DNA of 64,000 nucleotides from Christensenella sp. (GCA_022009775.1 CP091723.1:806001-870000), one strand, 5' to 3'. Shown: positions 10,980 through 21,432, counted from the first letter of the stretch. Numbers and translations: made by a program. Notes: a model not told the origin generated them from the letters alone.

Positions 10980-12677
10980 ATGCTTGAAAGGGACAGAAAG
11001 GGATTCAATGCGTTGAGAATATTTGCGATATTTGCACTGTGTTGCACCGTCGTGTTGTGGGCGGGACTGTGGATTGCTTCCGCAACGCCTGCCGACAAAA
11101 GCGGACAAGACACGCAAGCGGTTACGGACAAACTCGACTCGAAATACAATCTCAACTACAAATTCAATCAAAAAGTCGTGACTCAACACGTTGCTTTTGA
11201 CGAAGACGCGACGTATTCGGGTTATTACGCAGGCGAAACACTGAAAACCGAACTCGTATTCATGCCCAAAAACACGTTGGACAAAGCAGTGCGTTACGAA
11301 TCGAGCGACACGAGCGTAGCAACCGTTTCGGAAGACGGAGTGATTACGTTTTTGAGCCGCGGAGAAAGCAAAATAAGCGTATATCTCGTTTCAAATCCCG
11401 AAGTGTACAACTACGTGGGCGTTGCCTGTTTCGGAGAAAACCCGAAAACGAGCGGATTGACGCTTACGCTCGACGCTCCGCTTAAAGTCGGCACGACGAC
11501 AATGGTTTCGCTCAACGAAGACAGAATCGCGCCGCGCGGTGCGAAATATAAATCATCCGACGAAAGCGTGCTGAAAGTGGACAAACAAGGCTACGTGAGC
11601 GGAATAAGCGAAGGCAACGCAACGCTCACCGCCACCGTTAAAGGCATGTCCGCAAGCATAAACGTGACGGTCTCTCAAAACCCCGAGTACATAAAACCCG
11701 AACAGATAAATCTGAAACAAAACGTAACTCTCACTCACGGATACAAAATGAACGCGTACAATCTCATAGACAGCGTGTATCCGCAGGGCGCGCCGAAAGA
11801 CTGTGTGGTGAATACTTCGAGTTCTTCTCTAGGCGTTGTGTATAAAAACCTTGCCCCGCGCTTGCCCGGCACGTATACCGTGACTTTTACGTCGAGATAC
11901 GACGAGAGCGTTACGGCAAGCGTTGAAGTGACCGTTGTGAAAGTCGCCCCCACCGAACTTCGAGTGTCGGGTCCTGCCGTGACCACCCCCAACTCTAAAA
12001 CAAAATTCACCGCAAAACACATGCCGCAGTACTACGAAGACGACGTGACGTGGGAAATTGTCAGCGGAAAAGGCTCTATATCGAACGACGGCGTTTTTGT
12101 TAACGAAGGCTTCGGCACAACGGTGATTCGTTGCCGTTCCACACTTGACCCCACGCTGTACGTGGACAAAACCGTCGAGTCTAAACTGTTTTCGGACGCA
12201 TATAGCATGGTGAGAAAATTTATGGGGCACGGCGGACTGTCCGCACTTCTCGGATTCGGCATATTCGGCACGCTGTTGCTTCTTTCAAAGCACAAATACA
12301 ACGCACTGATTTTCACCGCTCCGCTCGGCTTTATATACGCAGGCTTTTCCGAACTCATTCAGAAATTCACCCCCGGCAGATTCTGCACGATAGCGGACGT
12401 TCTCATCGACTTCATAGGCACGCTCATTGGCATGACGATTGCAATAATACTCGTTGTTATCGTGTGCGTTATATGGCGGCTTGCAAACAAGAAAAGTTTC
12501 AAAAACATGCTGTACGAGTGGCATTTGCTCACCCTCTCGTCCGCCTTCAGAAAGACATACGTTCAGGACGAATACGCTCTTCCCGTCGCGCTCCGTGACG
12601 TCGTTGACGAAAAAACCTACGTTGTCGACGCGCTAACCGTTGCGGCAAGCGCCGTTGACGAGACGGACGAAAAGTAA
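10980..12677 (+). CDS. Big2-type Ig-like surface protein fused to a C-terminal VanZ-like membrane domain
   Basis: About 565 residues; the ATG at 10980 has GGAAG about 10 bp upstream. One N-terminal transmembrane helix (residues ~14-37) is followed by an extracellular part with about four Big2-like modules (for example VRYESSDTSVATVSEDGVI, YKSSDESVLKVDKQGYVSG). The C-terminal ~140 residues contain three or four helices with the VanZ-like pattern FIYAGFSELIQKF…PGRFCTIADVLIDFIGTLIG, then a short cytoplasmic tail. VanZ proteins are membrane proteins linked to glycopeptide tolerance and lipid-II-related processes. Attachment to cell-surface Ig-like domains is unusual and suggests a sensor or envelope-attached function, but this is inference. 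It is separated from the lipoprotein gene by a terminator, so it probably has its own promoter. Confidence 0.7.
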   Translation: MLERDRKGFNALRIFAIFALCCTVVLWAGLWIASATPADKSGQDTQAVTDKLDSKYNLNYKFNQKVVTQHVAFDEDATYSGYYAGETLKTELVFMPKNTLDKAVRYESSDTSVATVSEDGVITFLSRGESKISVYLVSNPEVYNYVGVACFGENPKTSGLTLTLDAPLKVGTTTMVSLNEDRIAPRGAKYKSSDESVLKVDKQGYVSGISEGNATLTATVKGMSASINVTVSQNPEYIKPEQINLKQNVTLTHGYKMNAYNLIDSVYPQGAPKDCVVNTSSSSLGVVYKNLAPRLPGTYTVTFTSRYDESVTASVEVTVVKVAPTELRVSGPAVTTPNSKTKFTAKHMPQYYEDDVTWEIVSGKGSISNDGVFVNEGFGTTVIRCRSTLDPTLYVDKTVESKLFSDAYSMVRKFMGHGGLSALLGFGIFGTLLLLSKHKYNALIFTAPLGFIYAGFSELIQKFTPGRFCTIADVLIDFIGTLIGMTIAIILVVIVCVIWRLANKKSFKNMLYEWHLLTLSSAFRKTYVQDEYALPVALRDVVDEKTYVVDALTVAASAVDETDEK

Positions 12678-12703
12678 ACTGCGACAACCAAGATAACAAA
12701 CGT

Positions 12704-12735
12704 AAAAACGCGACGACTCAACGTTGCGTTTTTTA
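12704..12735 (+). terminator. Intrinsic terminator after the Big2-VanZ gene
   Basis: Stem AAAAACGC / GCGTTTTT with further ACG/CGT pairing inside and a T run, 26 bp after the stop codon. Confidence 0.65.
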
Positions 12736-12792
12736 TATACGAGAATTTTATATCGGGTATAATCGCGCGCTTTTTCGGCAATAATTCCGCAC

Positions 12793-13308
12793 ATGGAAAA
12801 AGCAAATTATTCTTGCGAGCATGCGCTTGCTCCTTTCGTTTCAACGCTTTTCAACGCCGTAACCGAGCGTGACGACAGACAAGTCGTCATCGTGTGTTTC
12901 GGCACGACGGCAATATCGGGTGACGCTCTCGGTCCTATGGTAGGCACGCTGTTGACGGACAAATACGACATCCCCGCGTTTGTGTACGGCACGCAGGAAA
13001 ACAACGTCAACGGCAAGAATATGAAAGACTGGCTGTCCTTTATAAAGACCGTTCACGAAGGTGCGATTTTCATTGCGGTTGACGCGTCTTTGGGCAAAAA
13101 AGACAAAGTGGGAGAAGTCGTGATACGCGAAGACGGCGTGTGCCCGTCCGGCGTAACGGGGAAAACGAAGCGCTTCGGTGACATAGGAATTTTGGGCATA
13201 GTCGCGCAAAATCACGGAGACGCGCTTATGCAACTTTTGACCGTATCGCCACTTAATGTATCCGCTTTGGCAGATAAAATCGCGATTTTGATAAAAAACG
13301 CCGTTTGA
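12793..13308 (+). CDS. yyaC: YyaC-like (DUF1256) spore-associated protein
   Basis: 171 residues, normal length for YyaC, a sporulation-associated relative of the GPR germination-protease fold. Family signatures seen: VIVCFGTTAISGDALGPMVG near residues 33-53, PAFVYGTQENNVNGKN near 68-83, AIFIAVDASLG near 94-104, and VCPSGVTGKTK / FGDIGILGIV in the C-terminal half. Its presence suggests that the organism, or its ancestors, formed endospores; Bacillus and Clostridium also carry yyaC near the origin. The SD is weak. It is monocistronic, with a terminator directly downstream. Exact biochemical activity in the family is unproven. Confidence 0.8.
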   Translation: MEKANYSCEHALAPFVSTLFNAVTERDDRQVVIVCFGTTAISGDALGPMVGTLLTDKYDIPAFVYGTQENNVNGKNMKDWLSFIKTVHEGAIFIAVDASLGKKDKVGEVVIREDGVCPSGVTGKTKRFGDIGILGIVAQNHGDALMQLLTVSPLNVSALADKIAILIKNAV

Positions 13309-13319
13309 ACACAAGAATA

Positions 13320-13344
13320 GCCCGTCAAGACGACGGGCGTTTAC
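13320..13344 (+). terminator. Intrinsic terminator after yyaC
   Basis: Stem GCCCGTC / GACGGGC with a 5-nt loop and a T-rich 3' side, 11 bp after the yyaC stop. Confidence 0.7.
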
Positions 13345-13377
13345 ATCTTTTAACTATAAAAATTTTCGCGATTTATA

Positions 13378-13406
13378 TTGCATATACTTTTTTGATAGAT
13401 TATAAT
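13378..13406 (+). promoter_or_regulatory. Sigma-A-like promoter for the cvpA-like gene
   Basis: TTGCAT, 17-bp spacer, TATAAT; the gene start lies 52 bp downstream with SD AAGGAG. Confidence 0.6.
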
Positions 13407-13458
13407 ATTGAGTACCACAAAGGCGCATACGCGCACACGCACAGATAAAGGAGCATAA

Positions 13459-14238
13459 ATGGCTAACATTCTTTCGGCAAGCGTTCCGTACGCCGATATA
13501 GCGTTCTTCGCAATACTGGCACTTGGGTTGATACTCGGCATAATCAGGGGCTTTTCAAAATCGTTCAAAGGCTTCTTTCTTACCGTTGCGATAATGTTGG
13601 TATCTTTGCTTGTCATCTCCCCGACTTTCGAGCCCGTGCGCAACATCGACGTGTTCAACAAAATGGACGCTTCAATATCCGCGTCGATAGAAAGCAAGAA
13701 CGAGATGTTCTCCACCCCCATTTACGTCGAAAAATCCGAAGACGGCACTTTGTCGTACTGGGTGGATGTGACACAAGACGGAGAAACGAAACGCGTTTTG
13801 CTTGAAAATTCGATGGGTAGCGACGTGACTTCGACTCTGAAAGGCAAAATTGCAATCTGGCTTGCGAAATCTTTCATAACCGAAGACGGACAGACGATAG
13901 GCTCCGTTGCGGGAACGTTTATATCCGACATTATCGTTGCGATCGTCATGTTCATTGTGTATTGTCTCGCGTTGTGGTTGATATGCTTTTTACTACGCAA
14001 GATATTTGCCGGCATGCGCAACTCCGAAAGCGGCGCGCTCAAAGCAATCGACCGTATTTTCGGCGCAATCATATCCCTTGCGTTCTCATTTGTGTTTATC
14101 CTGCTCGTGCTTGCGATTTTAAGCTCGCTGCGCAACAAGATTCCGCAAGTGGACGAATATTTGACAAACTCAACCGTTTGCGGATATTTCTATCTCAACA
14201 ATCCCGTCGCAACCCTGTTCCACAAGATATTCGGCTGA
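13459..14238 (+). CDS. CvpA family membrane protein
   Basis: 259 residues. Four hydrophobic segments: residues ~10-30 and ~36-55, then ~155-180 and ~205-230, with a polar insert of about 100 residues between the pairs. The N-terminal ADIAFFAILALGLILGIIRGFSKSF matches the CvpA/colicin V production signature (short helix then GxxRGF-(S/T)). The central extracytoplasmic insert is longer than in E. coli CvpA but common in Clostridia. CvpA proteins affect envelope homeostasis and colicin or bile tolerance; molecular role unclear. SD AAAGGAG precedes the ATG. The next gene starts 52 bp downstream, so they may form one unit with the big repeat protein. Confidence 0.75.
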   Translation: MANILSASVPYADIAFFAILALGLILGIIRGFSKSFKGFFLTVAIMLVSLLVISPTFEPVRNIDVFNKMDASISASIESKNEMFSTPIYVEKSEDGTLSYWVDVTQDGETKRVLLENSMGSDVTSTLKGKIAIWLAKSFITEDGQTIGSVAGTFISDIIVAIVMFIVYCLALWLICFLLRKIFAGMRNSESGALKAIDRIFGAIISLAFSFVFILLVLAILSSLRNKIPQVDEYLTNSTVCGYFYLNNPVATLFHKIFG

Positions 14239-14289
14239 CGACGCACTCGCGCGCTCTTAAAGGGGCGCGTTTTTATATAGGAGCAAGTT

Positions 14290-17200
14290 ATGAGAGTTCT
14301 CAAAGGTACGCTTACGTTCATTCTCGGTATGGTGCTGGGCATCATTCTTTTCGTGTTGGCAATCGGCGGCGCGGTACTTGCCGTCGGCTCGTCTATGACG
14401 GTCGGACAATTGCAAGAATCGCTGACGCAGGAAGAAGTCATCGCAAAAGACAGTGCGTTATACTCGCAAAAACTTATCGACGCCATAAAGAGCATCGTCG
14501 GCGACGTGAAAAATATAAAATCGCTCAGTCTCAAAACGCTTTACGAACACTACGGAATATCCCTTCTCAACGGAATAAGCGGCATCGACTTCACCGAAAA
14601 AGAATTTTATACTCTTCCTATAAGCGAACTTATCGACGACACGTCGAAAATCGTCAACTCGTTTACACTCGGCGATATAAGCAAAATCACCGACGTCGAT
14701 TTTTCGTCTTACGGTTTGCCCGTGCTTGACGACAATCTAAACAACAACGTCAAGGCCGCACTCAACAATATCTTGTCTTCTCTCAACGGAGATTTGACGA
14801 TACGTTCGATAAACGACAAATTCGGCATAGATATAGGCGTTGGCGAAAATTCGCTCCTTGCCGCAGTGCAGGACGTTGCTTTGTCAAACTTCGGCTCGGT
14901 CGTAAACGCAATGATGCTCGACAAGATTCTAAACGTCGATTCCGACACATTCGTAAAAGTCGGTGAAAACGACGTTTACGTCAAGGCGGACAGATACGAC
15001 GTCGTGTCAAACGCAGACCTTCAAAACTCCGCTTACACCGCTCCCGTAGGCGTTGAAACCTACATCGCCGGCGCAACGGACTCCGATAGCGACGGCACTA
15101 TAGACACTCTCGTTGAAAAAGAACTCCGCTTCGTAAAAAAAATCACACAAGATGCCGATGGCAACGAAGTCGTGAAATACGTCGTTGACAACTCTTGCTA
15201 TGCAACCGATTTCAACGCAGAAACCAACGAAAAAGAATTCTATCGCCACGTGCAATACGAGAAATATACCGGCGCGAGCGACGAGTATTTCGTTCTGTCC
15301 TACGCAAACAAAATCGTGGAAGTCGGAAGCACGAGTTTCACGCTTTACACAAAAGGTTTCTTGTCTCTTAACGACGTTTACGTATCCGTCGGCGGAACGG
15401 TCGTTCCCTTCTCATCGGGCGTGACGACAGGCAAAATCACACTTGGCAACACCGTCAGAAAAGCGGCGGACGGATCTTTTGAAAATGCGGAACGCTATTT
15501 CGTATTCGATGTCCCCGTCGACAAAAACACGAAACTTCGCGCTTTTGAAGACGGCAAAACACCCGTATACACCGATTGCTACGAACGCATACACGTTGGA
15601 ACATCGGAACAGATTCTGCAACTCGTGGCGTATATGACGGTCACCGAGCTTCAAAACGCGGACGATCTTCTCAACTCGCTCACCGTGGGCGACGTCGTGA
15701 GCGGCGATTCGTCCAAAATCGTCAACGCGCTCAAAGATTGCAAACTCAAAGACATCGGCACGAAAATCAACACTCTCAAGATCGACGACGTGATCGACAT
15801 CAACGACGAATCTTCGATTGCAATGAAATCTCTTGCGGCGCACGGAGCAACGCTTGACAACATCGACACTATCGTGAACGAACTTTCTATCGGCGAACTC
15901 ATGGAAGTGACCTACGACGTTTATCAGGCGCAAGCGGACGGCGATTACGTCAAAGTGGATCTGTTCGTCCCCTTCAACAAATATCTTGAAATTCACAAAA
16001 CCGCAAAATCGGAAAACGGACTCTTCGTCAAAGACGCAAGCGGCAATTACGTCTCGACGACGGACGAAACGGGCGACGTGTACGTCAATATCGGCAGATA
16101 CACCCTTTTCGACTCCGAAAAACATGCAGGGCTCGATCGCTATGCCCTGACGAGCCAATCGGCAACGAGCATAACCATTCAATCGATGGCAAGACGAGGC
16201 TATCTAATAAACGAGATAGGCACTAAAGTGGATTCGTTGTGCATCGACGAACTTATCCGCATAAAAGCGGACTCCGCCGTCATCATGCGCTCGCTCGCAA
16301 AACGCGGCACGACTCTCAACAAGTTTGCGGACGTTGCGGACGAATTGAAACTTTCCGAAGTCATCGAAATATCCGCCGATTCCGCGCGTATTATGAAATC
16401 GCTCGTGGCGCGCGATTGCCTTATCAAAGACCTTGACAAGATCGCCAACGACTTGACGCTCAGCGAAACCGTGGACGTCAAATTTGACAAATTCACGCCC
16501 GATGTAAGCGGAAAATACGTCAAAGTCGTGGGTGACGGATACGTCTTCTACGACTCCGAAAACGTGCTTATGCAAGGAATGCAACGCTTCAAAAAAGACT
16601 CGTCTTCATCCCCTGCGACATACATTGCGGACGACAACGGATCTTTTGTGCATGACTTCTATTTCACGCTCTACAACATCGCAACGCACTCCGACGCCAC
16701 GCTCTATACACGCTATGACAGAACAGTGGTGAGCGGCGCGTCTTCAAAGGTGTTGCAACGTCTTGCGTTCTCAAATATCGGCGAATTCTCCACCGCTTTT
16801 GACGCGCTCACGCTCGGCGACGTGATCGACATAGATCCCGACGTCTTGGAAGTTGCGGATGCAGACTACAAACTTGCAAACCCCACCGTGACATACTATG
16901 CCTACGATGAGACCAACCACGTGTTCAAGCGTGACGAAACTGGCGTGTATTACGTATCTCGTGCGGGCGAAAGCTCGGCGGTGCTAAAACGTCTTGCGTT
17001 TGTGCCCGTCAACTCGCTCTCAACCGCTCTTGACACAATCATCAAAGATATGCTCCTTAGCGAGCTTATCGACGTGTACGAGCAATACGCGGTGTCTATC
17101 GACACGACATACAATCCTACATCCACGCCTGCTTCAACCATTCAAAAAACGGATAGATTTATCGTCAAACAGCTCGGCGTCGACGAAAGCGGCAAAGCCT

Positions 17201-18301
17201 ACACGTTTGTGTACAACCAATTCGGCAAATACATCGCAAGAGATTACGCTTTCATTCCCACCCCGATTGCAAATCTCACCCAAACCGGCACTGTGCGCTT
17301 TGCCTACAAAAAGCTCAACTCCGCTCCCGAAGTCGCATTGGCGGCAACAAACGGCGGCGTGTACTACAAGCACGGCGAAGAATACGTGGACAACACCGCC
17401 CTTTGCGTATATCTCTCGTCAATCGGCAAATTTGAAAATCTGTACACGAGAGAGAGCGTGACAAGCGGCGGCATCGAGGCGGCAACCTATTCGAATGCGG
17501 ATGCGGATCTCTACGTCGAAATAAGCGGCATGTACACCCCCCTACGATTCTACAAAACTCACGCATCTTGGATTCTCGTCATACTTTGTCAAACAAACAA
17601 AGACGGACGGCACGAAATTCTACGTGTCCACCACCACACCCAACGCAAGCGACGACACATACTATCAATATCAGGGCAAGGACAATGACGGCAACTCCAA
17701 AGAGCCGCTCTACTCCAAAGTGTATTGCGAGAATATCTACGTCAAGTCCGCAAGCGGCAACTACGTGTTCAACGGCAACGAATACGTGGCGTATGACGCT
17801 TCAAAACATGACGGTCTTGACAGATTCAATCAAGTGGTAGGCTATCTTGCAACCGCAAACGAAACCTATGTCAAAATGAGCGGCGCGTATGCAATCGCAC
17901 TCCCCCACACTCAATCCATGGTGGCAAGAGAGGGCGGCATGATCCGTGAAAAGAGCCAAGCCGTCATCCGTATGCTCGCAACGAAAAAAGTGACCATTGC
18001 AAATATCGACAGCGTCATCAAGACTGCAACCGTGGGCGAGATCATGGAAGTCTCCCCGGACAGCATTTTCGAGAAGTTTGCAGGCTCCACAATCAACACT
18101 CTCAACGCCAATTTGCAAAGCACGATCACCGAGATGTCGGTGGGCGAACTTATGGAATTTGCAGGCGTCTCGACAAGCAACGCCGTCGTGCGCTCCGCAC
18201 TCAAAGACGTGAAACTCAAAAACTTCTTTGACAGTCTCACATTCAACCCCACCGTCGGCATCGTTGTGGATATGGAAAAGGCTTGCGGCTACACAAAATA
18301 A
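14290..18301 (+). CDS. Large membrane-anchored protein with repeated helical ~40-residue modules (frameshifted)
   Basis: About 1,337 residues after repairing one frameshift. An N-terminal transmembrane helix (residues ~5-35, LTFILGMVLGIILFVLA) anchors a long extracytoplasmic part. It contains many copies of a module with the shape L.(V/I)(G/S)(D/E)(V/L)(I/M)(D/E)(I/V)..(D/S)S..(I/V)(M/V).(S/A)L..(R/H)…L..(I/L), for example TLKIDDVIDINDESSIAMKS and ELIRIKADSAVIMRSLAKRG, alternating with beta-rich YVK/FVK segments. The frame breaks at ~17537 in a C6 run; the correct continuation is MYTPYDSTKLTHLG. No enzymatic motif is seen. Function unknown; linkage to the cvpA-like gene suggests an envelope role. 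Confidence 0.65.
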
Positions 18302-18400
18302 TCCGTAACGGAAAATAGCAACGCAATCGAAAAGCCGAAAATAAGAAATGCACATCGTTGAAAGAGCAATTTTCAACGCAAAACAAAAAATCACAACAAA

Positions 18401-18430
18401 AAATACACCGTCAAATTTGGTGTATTTTTT
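18401..18430 (+). terminator. Intrinsic terminator after the helical-repeat gene
   Basis: Stem AAATACACC / GGTGTATTT with a 9-nt loop, then T7. The rest of 18302-18691 is AT-rich without a convincing gene or motif. Confidence 0.7.
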
Positions 18431-18691
18431 TGTTTGTTTTCTTTGTTTATAAATTCTTGTTTCCTATGTCGGTCAACATTGTTTCTATGTCGCTAGCCAA
18501 ATTTTTGCTTGACCGTAACGATTGCTTATTGGCTTGCCTTGTGCGGTTTTCTCACAACATTGCTTATTGCACAAGTATGTTTTATCGTCGCTTTTCACTG
18601 CCTGTTTGCAGTCATAATACACAATTCGATTTCGCGTTGTTTTGCTTAAATCAAGGCTTTATATGTGAGTTTTTGTGACATAAAGTGCGCG

Positions 18692-20585
18692 TTATTCTTT
18701 TTCCGACAATTCAAGCCATTCTGCTTCCAACGGTTCGAGTGCGGTTTTCAACTCATCGATTTCACTCTGCAACTCGGTGATTTTTTTATAATCGGAATAC
18801 ACTGTTTCGTCGTTGTGCACGATGTCTTCGAGTTTTGCGATTTTATCTTCAAGCACACTCATCTTCTCTTCGAGAAAGCTCATTCTGTGCTTGCGCCGAG
18901 CAATCTCTTTGCTCTCTGACACGGGCTTCTCTTTCTTTTTTCGGCGCGCTCGTTTGAGCGTTCTCTCCCGTTTGTTTCGCCACCTGTCTCGATTGTTCAA
19001 ACTCCGAATACGTGCCGTCAAAAACACTCGCTTTTCCGTCTTCGAACACGATAAGGCGGTTGCACACTCGGTTGATGAAATATCTGTCGTGAGATACGGT
19101 CAGCACCGTTCCCGTGTAGCCTGAAAGCAAGTTTTCAAGCGTCTCTTTGCCGATGATGTCCATGTGGTTGGTCGGCTCGTCAAGGATGAGAATGTTGGGA
19201 CGTTTGCGGATGATTTTGCAAAGCGCAAGGCGCACCTTTTCACCGCCCGACAAATCGCATATCCGCTTAAACACGTCGTCACCCGAGAACAAGAACGCAC
19301 CAAGCGCGCTGCGTGCCTGCGTGTTGTCAAGAAGGGGAAATTCGTCTTGAAAATCTTCAAGCACCGTCTTGGTCGAAAAAACTTTGCGTGAGCGTCTGAT
19401 CGAAATATCCCACGTTTGCGTGCAAGCCGAAAATCGCCGTGCCGTCAAGGGCTTTAATAATGTGCATCACCGTCTTCACAAGCGTGGATTTGCCCGTGCC
19501 GTTGTTGCCGATTATGCCCACCTTTTCGCCGCGTTTTATCACCGCACTTATCTCGCCGAGCGGCTTGTCGTATCCAAAGACGAGCTTGTCAAGCACAATC
19601 GCCTTCTCCACCGTTTCACGCTCGGGCTCGAACGCTCCACGGAATGAAGATACGTTGAAAGGATTGGGAGCGTTGACGTCGCCTATTCTCTCGATTTGTT
19701 TGAGTTTTGCTTGCGCCATGGCGGCTTTTGACGCTTTGTAGCGGAATCTTTCAACCAGTGCGCCAAGGCGTTCGATCTCCTTTTGCGTGCCATGGAATCC
19801 TTCAAAGCCTTGTCGTACGCCTGCTGTTTTTGCGCCATAAACGCCGAGTAGTTGCCCGTGTACCTTGTCGCCTCGCCATACTCTATCTCATAGACAACGT
19901 TGACGATTTTGTCAAGGAACATTCTGTCGTGCGACACGATAACGCAAGACTTTTTGTAGGCGCAAAGATAGTTTTCAAGCCACTCTATCGCCTCCAAATC
20001 CAAGTGGTTGGTCGGCTCGTCGAGAAGAAGAACGTCCGGCTTTGACAGCAGCAGCTTTATCAGCGCGATTTTGGTGCGCTGTCCACCCGAAAACGTGTTG
20101 AGCGTCTTTTTCAGATCGTCATCGCAAAAGCCGAACTTGCGCACGGCGGTCATATACTCTTTCTTGTACAAATATCCGCCGTCTCTCTCAAATTTTTCGC
20201 AAAGAGACGAATATATGCGCACGTTTTGCTCGCATGCGTCCTTTTCAAGCGCAAGGCGTGCGGATTCCATATTCCTTTCGGTCTCCAAAAGCGACGCGTA
20301 TGCGAACAATATCTCGTCAAGCATCGTCCTGCCAAGCTCGTCGTTGGACGTCTGTTTCAAAAATCCCACAACCGGATTACCGTTTTCAAACACGCCGTAC
20401 GGCTCGCCTTCCACACCGCAAGTGTAGTCCACTTCGCCCGTAAGCACTTTAAGCAGCGTGGTCTTTCCGCATCCGTTGCGCCCCACAAGCGCAATCTTCT
20501 CGTTTTCGCGCACGGCAAAATCCACCTGTGTAAGCACAGGCGTGCCGTCATATTCCACCGCTATATTTGAAACTACGATCTGCAT
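18692..20585 (-). CDS. ABC-F family ATPase (ribosome-associated, no membrane domain), three frameshifts
   Basis: Two tandem ABC domains in one ~630-residue chain without membrane segments, the ABC-F layout (translation or antibiotic-target-protection factors). Domain 1: Walker A GRNGCGKTT, signature FSGGQR, Walker B LLLDEPTNHLD, H-switch VSHDRMF. Domain 2: Walker A GNNGTGKST, signature LSGGEKVR, LILDEPTNHMD, VSHDRYF. A charged linker and a C-terminal coiled-coil (SFLEEKMSVLEDKIAKLEDI) complete it. Frame breaks lie near 19791 (A run), 19382 (run of six T, coding strand) and 18930 (A run); each repair restores family sequence, such as ARKKEIERLGALVERF. Start ATG at 20585. It lacks an SD and has a -10-like TAGAAT 7 bp upstream, so it may be leaderless. 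Subfamily not resolved. Confidence 0.8.
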
Positions 20586-20592
20586 ACGACAA

Positions 20593-20621
20593 ATTCTACC
20601 GCATTTTGCAAGATAAGTCCA
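20593..20621 (-). promoter_or_regulatory. Promoter of the ABC-F gene, probably giving a leaderless mRNA
   Basis: On the minus strand: TGGACT, 17 bp, TAGAAT, then 7 bp to the ATG. No SD in between. Confidence 0.5.
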
Positions 20622-20826
20622 CAATTTGACTCGATAATTGCCTTTGCGCCCTTTCTTCTTTTTTTTCACACTCTTTTTGGCATAATATTGCAATTTTCGC
20701 CGCTTGGTTTTGCCGTTTTGACAAATTCCGTTTCCATGCGCCAAGCCATTCTCCGCTCTTTATCGCCATATTATCCGCTCCGTTTGCCGCAAATAATAAT
20801 TTTGCGCCCAATATCGCAAAAAATCG

Positions 20827-20855
20827 TTGACAAATACTCTTATAAAGATTATTAT
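20827..20855 (+). promoter_or_regulatory. Promoter of tRNA-Asn
   Basis: Consensus TTGACA, 17-bp spacer and TATTAT, ending 22 bp before the mature tRNA 5' end. Confidence 0.7.
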
Positions 20856-20877
20856 AAACAAGCATTCAAAATATTTT

Positions 20878-20953
20878 GCCTGTTTAGCTCAGTCGGTAGA
20901 GCATTCGGCTGTTAACCGAAGTGTCGGGGGTCCGAGTCCCTCAACAGGCGCCA
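20878..20953 (+). tRNA. tRNA-Asn (anticodon GTT)
   Basis: 76 nt. Acceptor stem GCCTGTT / AACAGGC, D-arm AGCTCAGTCGGTAGAGC, anticodon stem TTCGG / CCGAA around CTGTTAA (anticodon GTT), T-arm GGGGGTCCGAGTCCC, G discriminator and encoded CCA. All four arms pair. Followed at once by a terminator and by a tandem repeat that carries copies of its T-arm. Confidence 0.95.
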
Positions 20954-20982
20954 AAAAGAACGTGAAAACGTTCTTTTTTTTT
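20954..20982 (+). terminator. tRNA-Asn terminator
   Basis: AAAAAGAACGT / ACGTTCTTTTT perfect stem with GAAA loop and a long T run directly after CCA. Confidence 0.75.
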
Positions 20983-21116
20983 GTGCCTGGTTTGGAAACT
21001 TGTACCCCTGCCGCACAACTGTGCGGCGGCACTTTGTGCCACGACACTTCTTCCGAACTGGACGCGTTGTGTTGTCGTAAACAAGTTTACACACAACGCT
21101 ACTTCACGGGGGTCCG
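20958..21116 (+). repeat. tRNA-linked tandem repeat, unit 1
   Basis: First copy of a 160-195-bp unit. Order: GAACGT hairpin plus T run, GTGCCTG, ACTTGTACCCCTGCCGCAC, a GCCGCAC…GTGCGGC hairpin, a long hairpin GCGTTGTGT…GTAAAC / GTTTAC-ACACAACGC, and finally GGGGGTCCG, the beginning of the tRNA-Asn T-arm. See unit 2. Confidence 0.8.
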
Positions 21117-21138
21117 TTCTTTCTCTACAAGAGCCAAA

Positions 21139-21340
21139 TGAATGTGAAAACGTTCTTTTTTTTTGTGCCTGTTTAGAGACTTGTACCCCTGCCGCACAGT
21201 CGTGCGGTGGCACTTTGTGCCTCGACACTTCTTCTCGGGGTCCCCGCAAAAGAATTGCTTTTGTGGGGTGATCGTCTGGACGCGTTGTGTTGTAGTAAAC
21301 AAGTTTACACACAACGCTACTTCACGGGGGTCCGAGTCCC
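21139..21340 (+). repeat. tRNA-linked tandem repeat, unit 2, ending in a full copy of the tRNA-Asn T-arm
   Basis: Second copy, with a ~32-bp insertion (TCGGGGTCCCCGCAAAAG… region, itself a hairpin). Near its start TGCCTGTTTAG equals the tRNA-Asn 5' end, and its last 15 nt (21326-21340) equal tRNA positions 20926-20940. Sequence after 21340 is unrelated to the tRNA 3' end. No integrase or gene lies inside. Confidence 0.8.
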
Positions 21341-21432
21341 GAATCGCATTAAAAAATTGCGGTGCTCGGCGCGCAATAGACGACCCGAATAGATTGATAT
21401 AATCGAAGTCTAAAAACTTTCTCGTTGAATTG

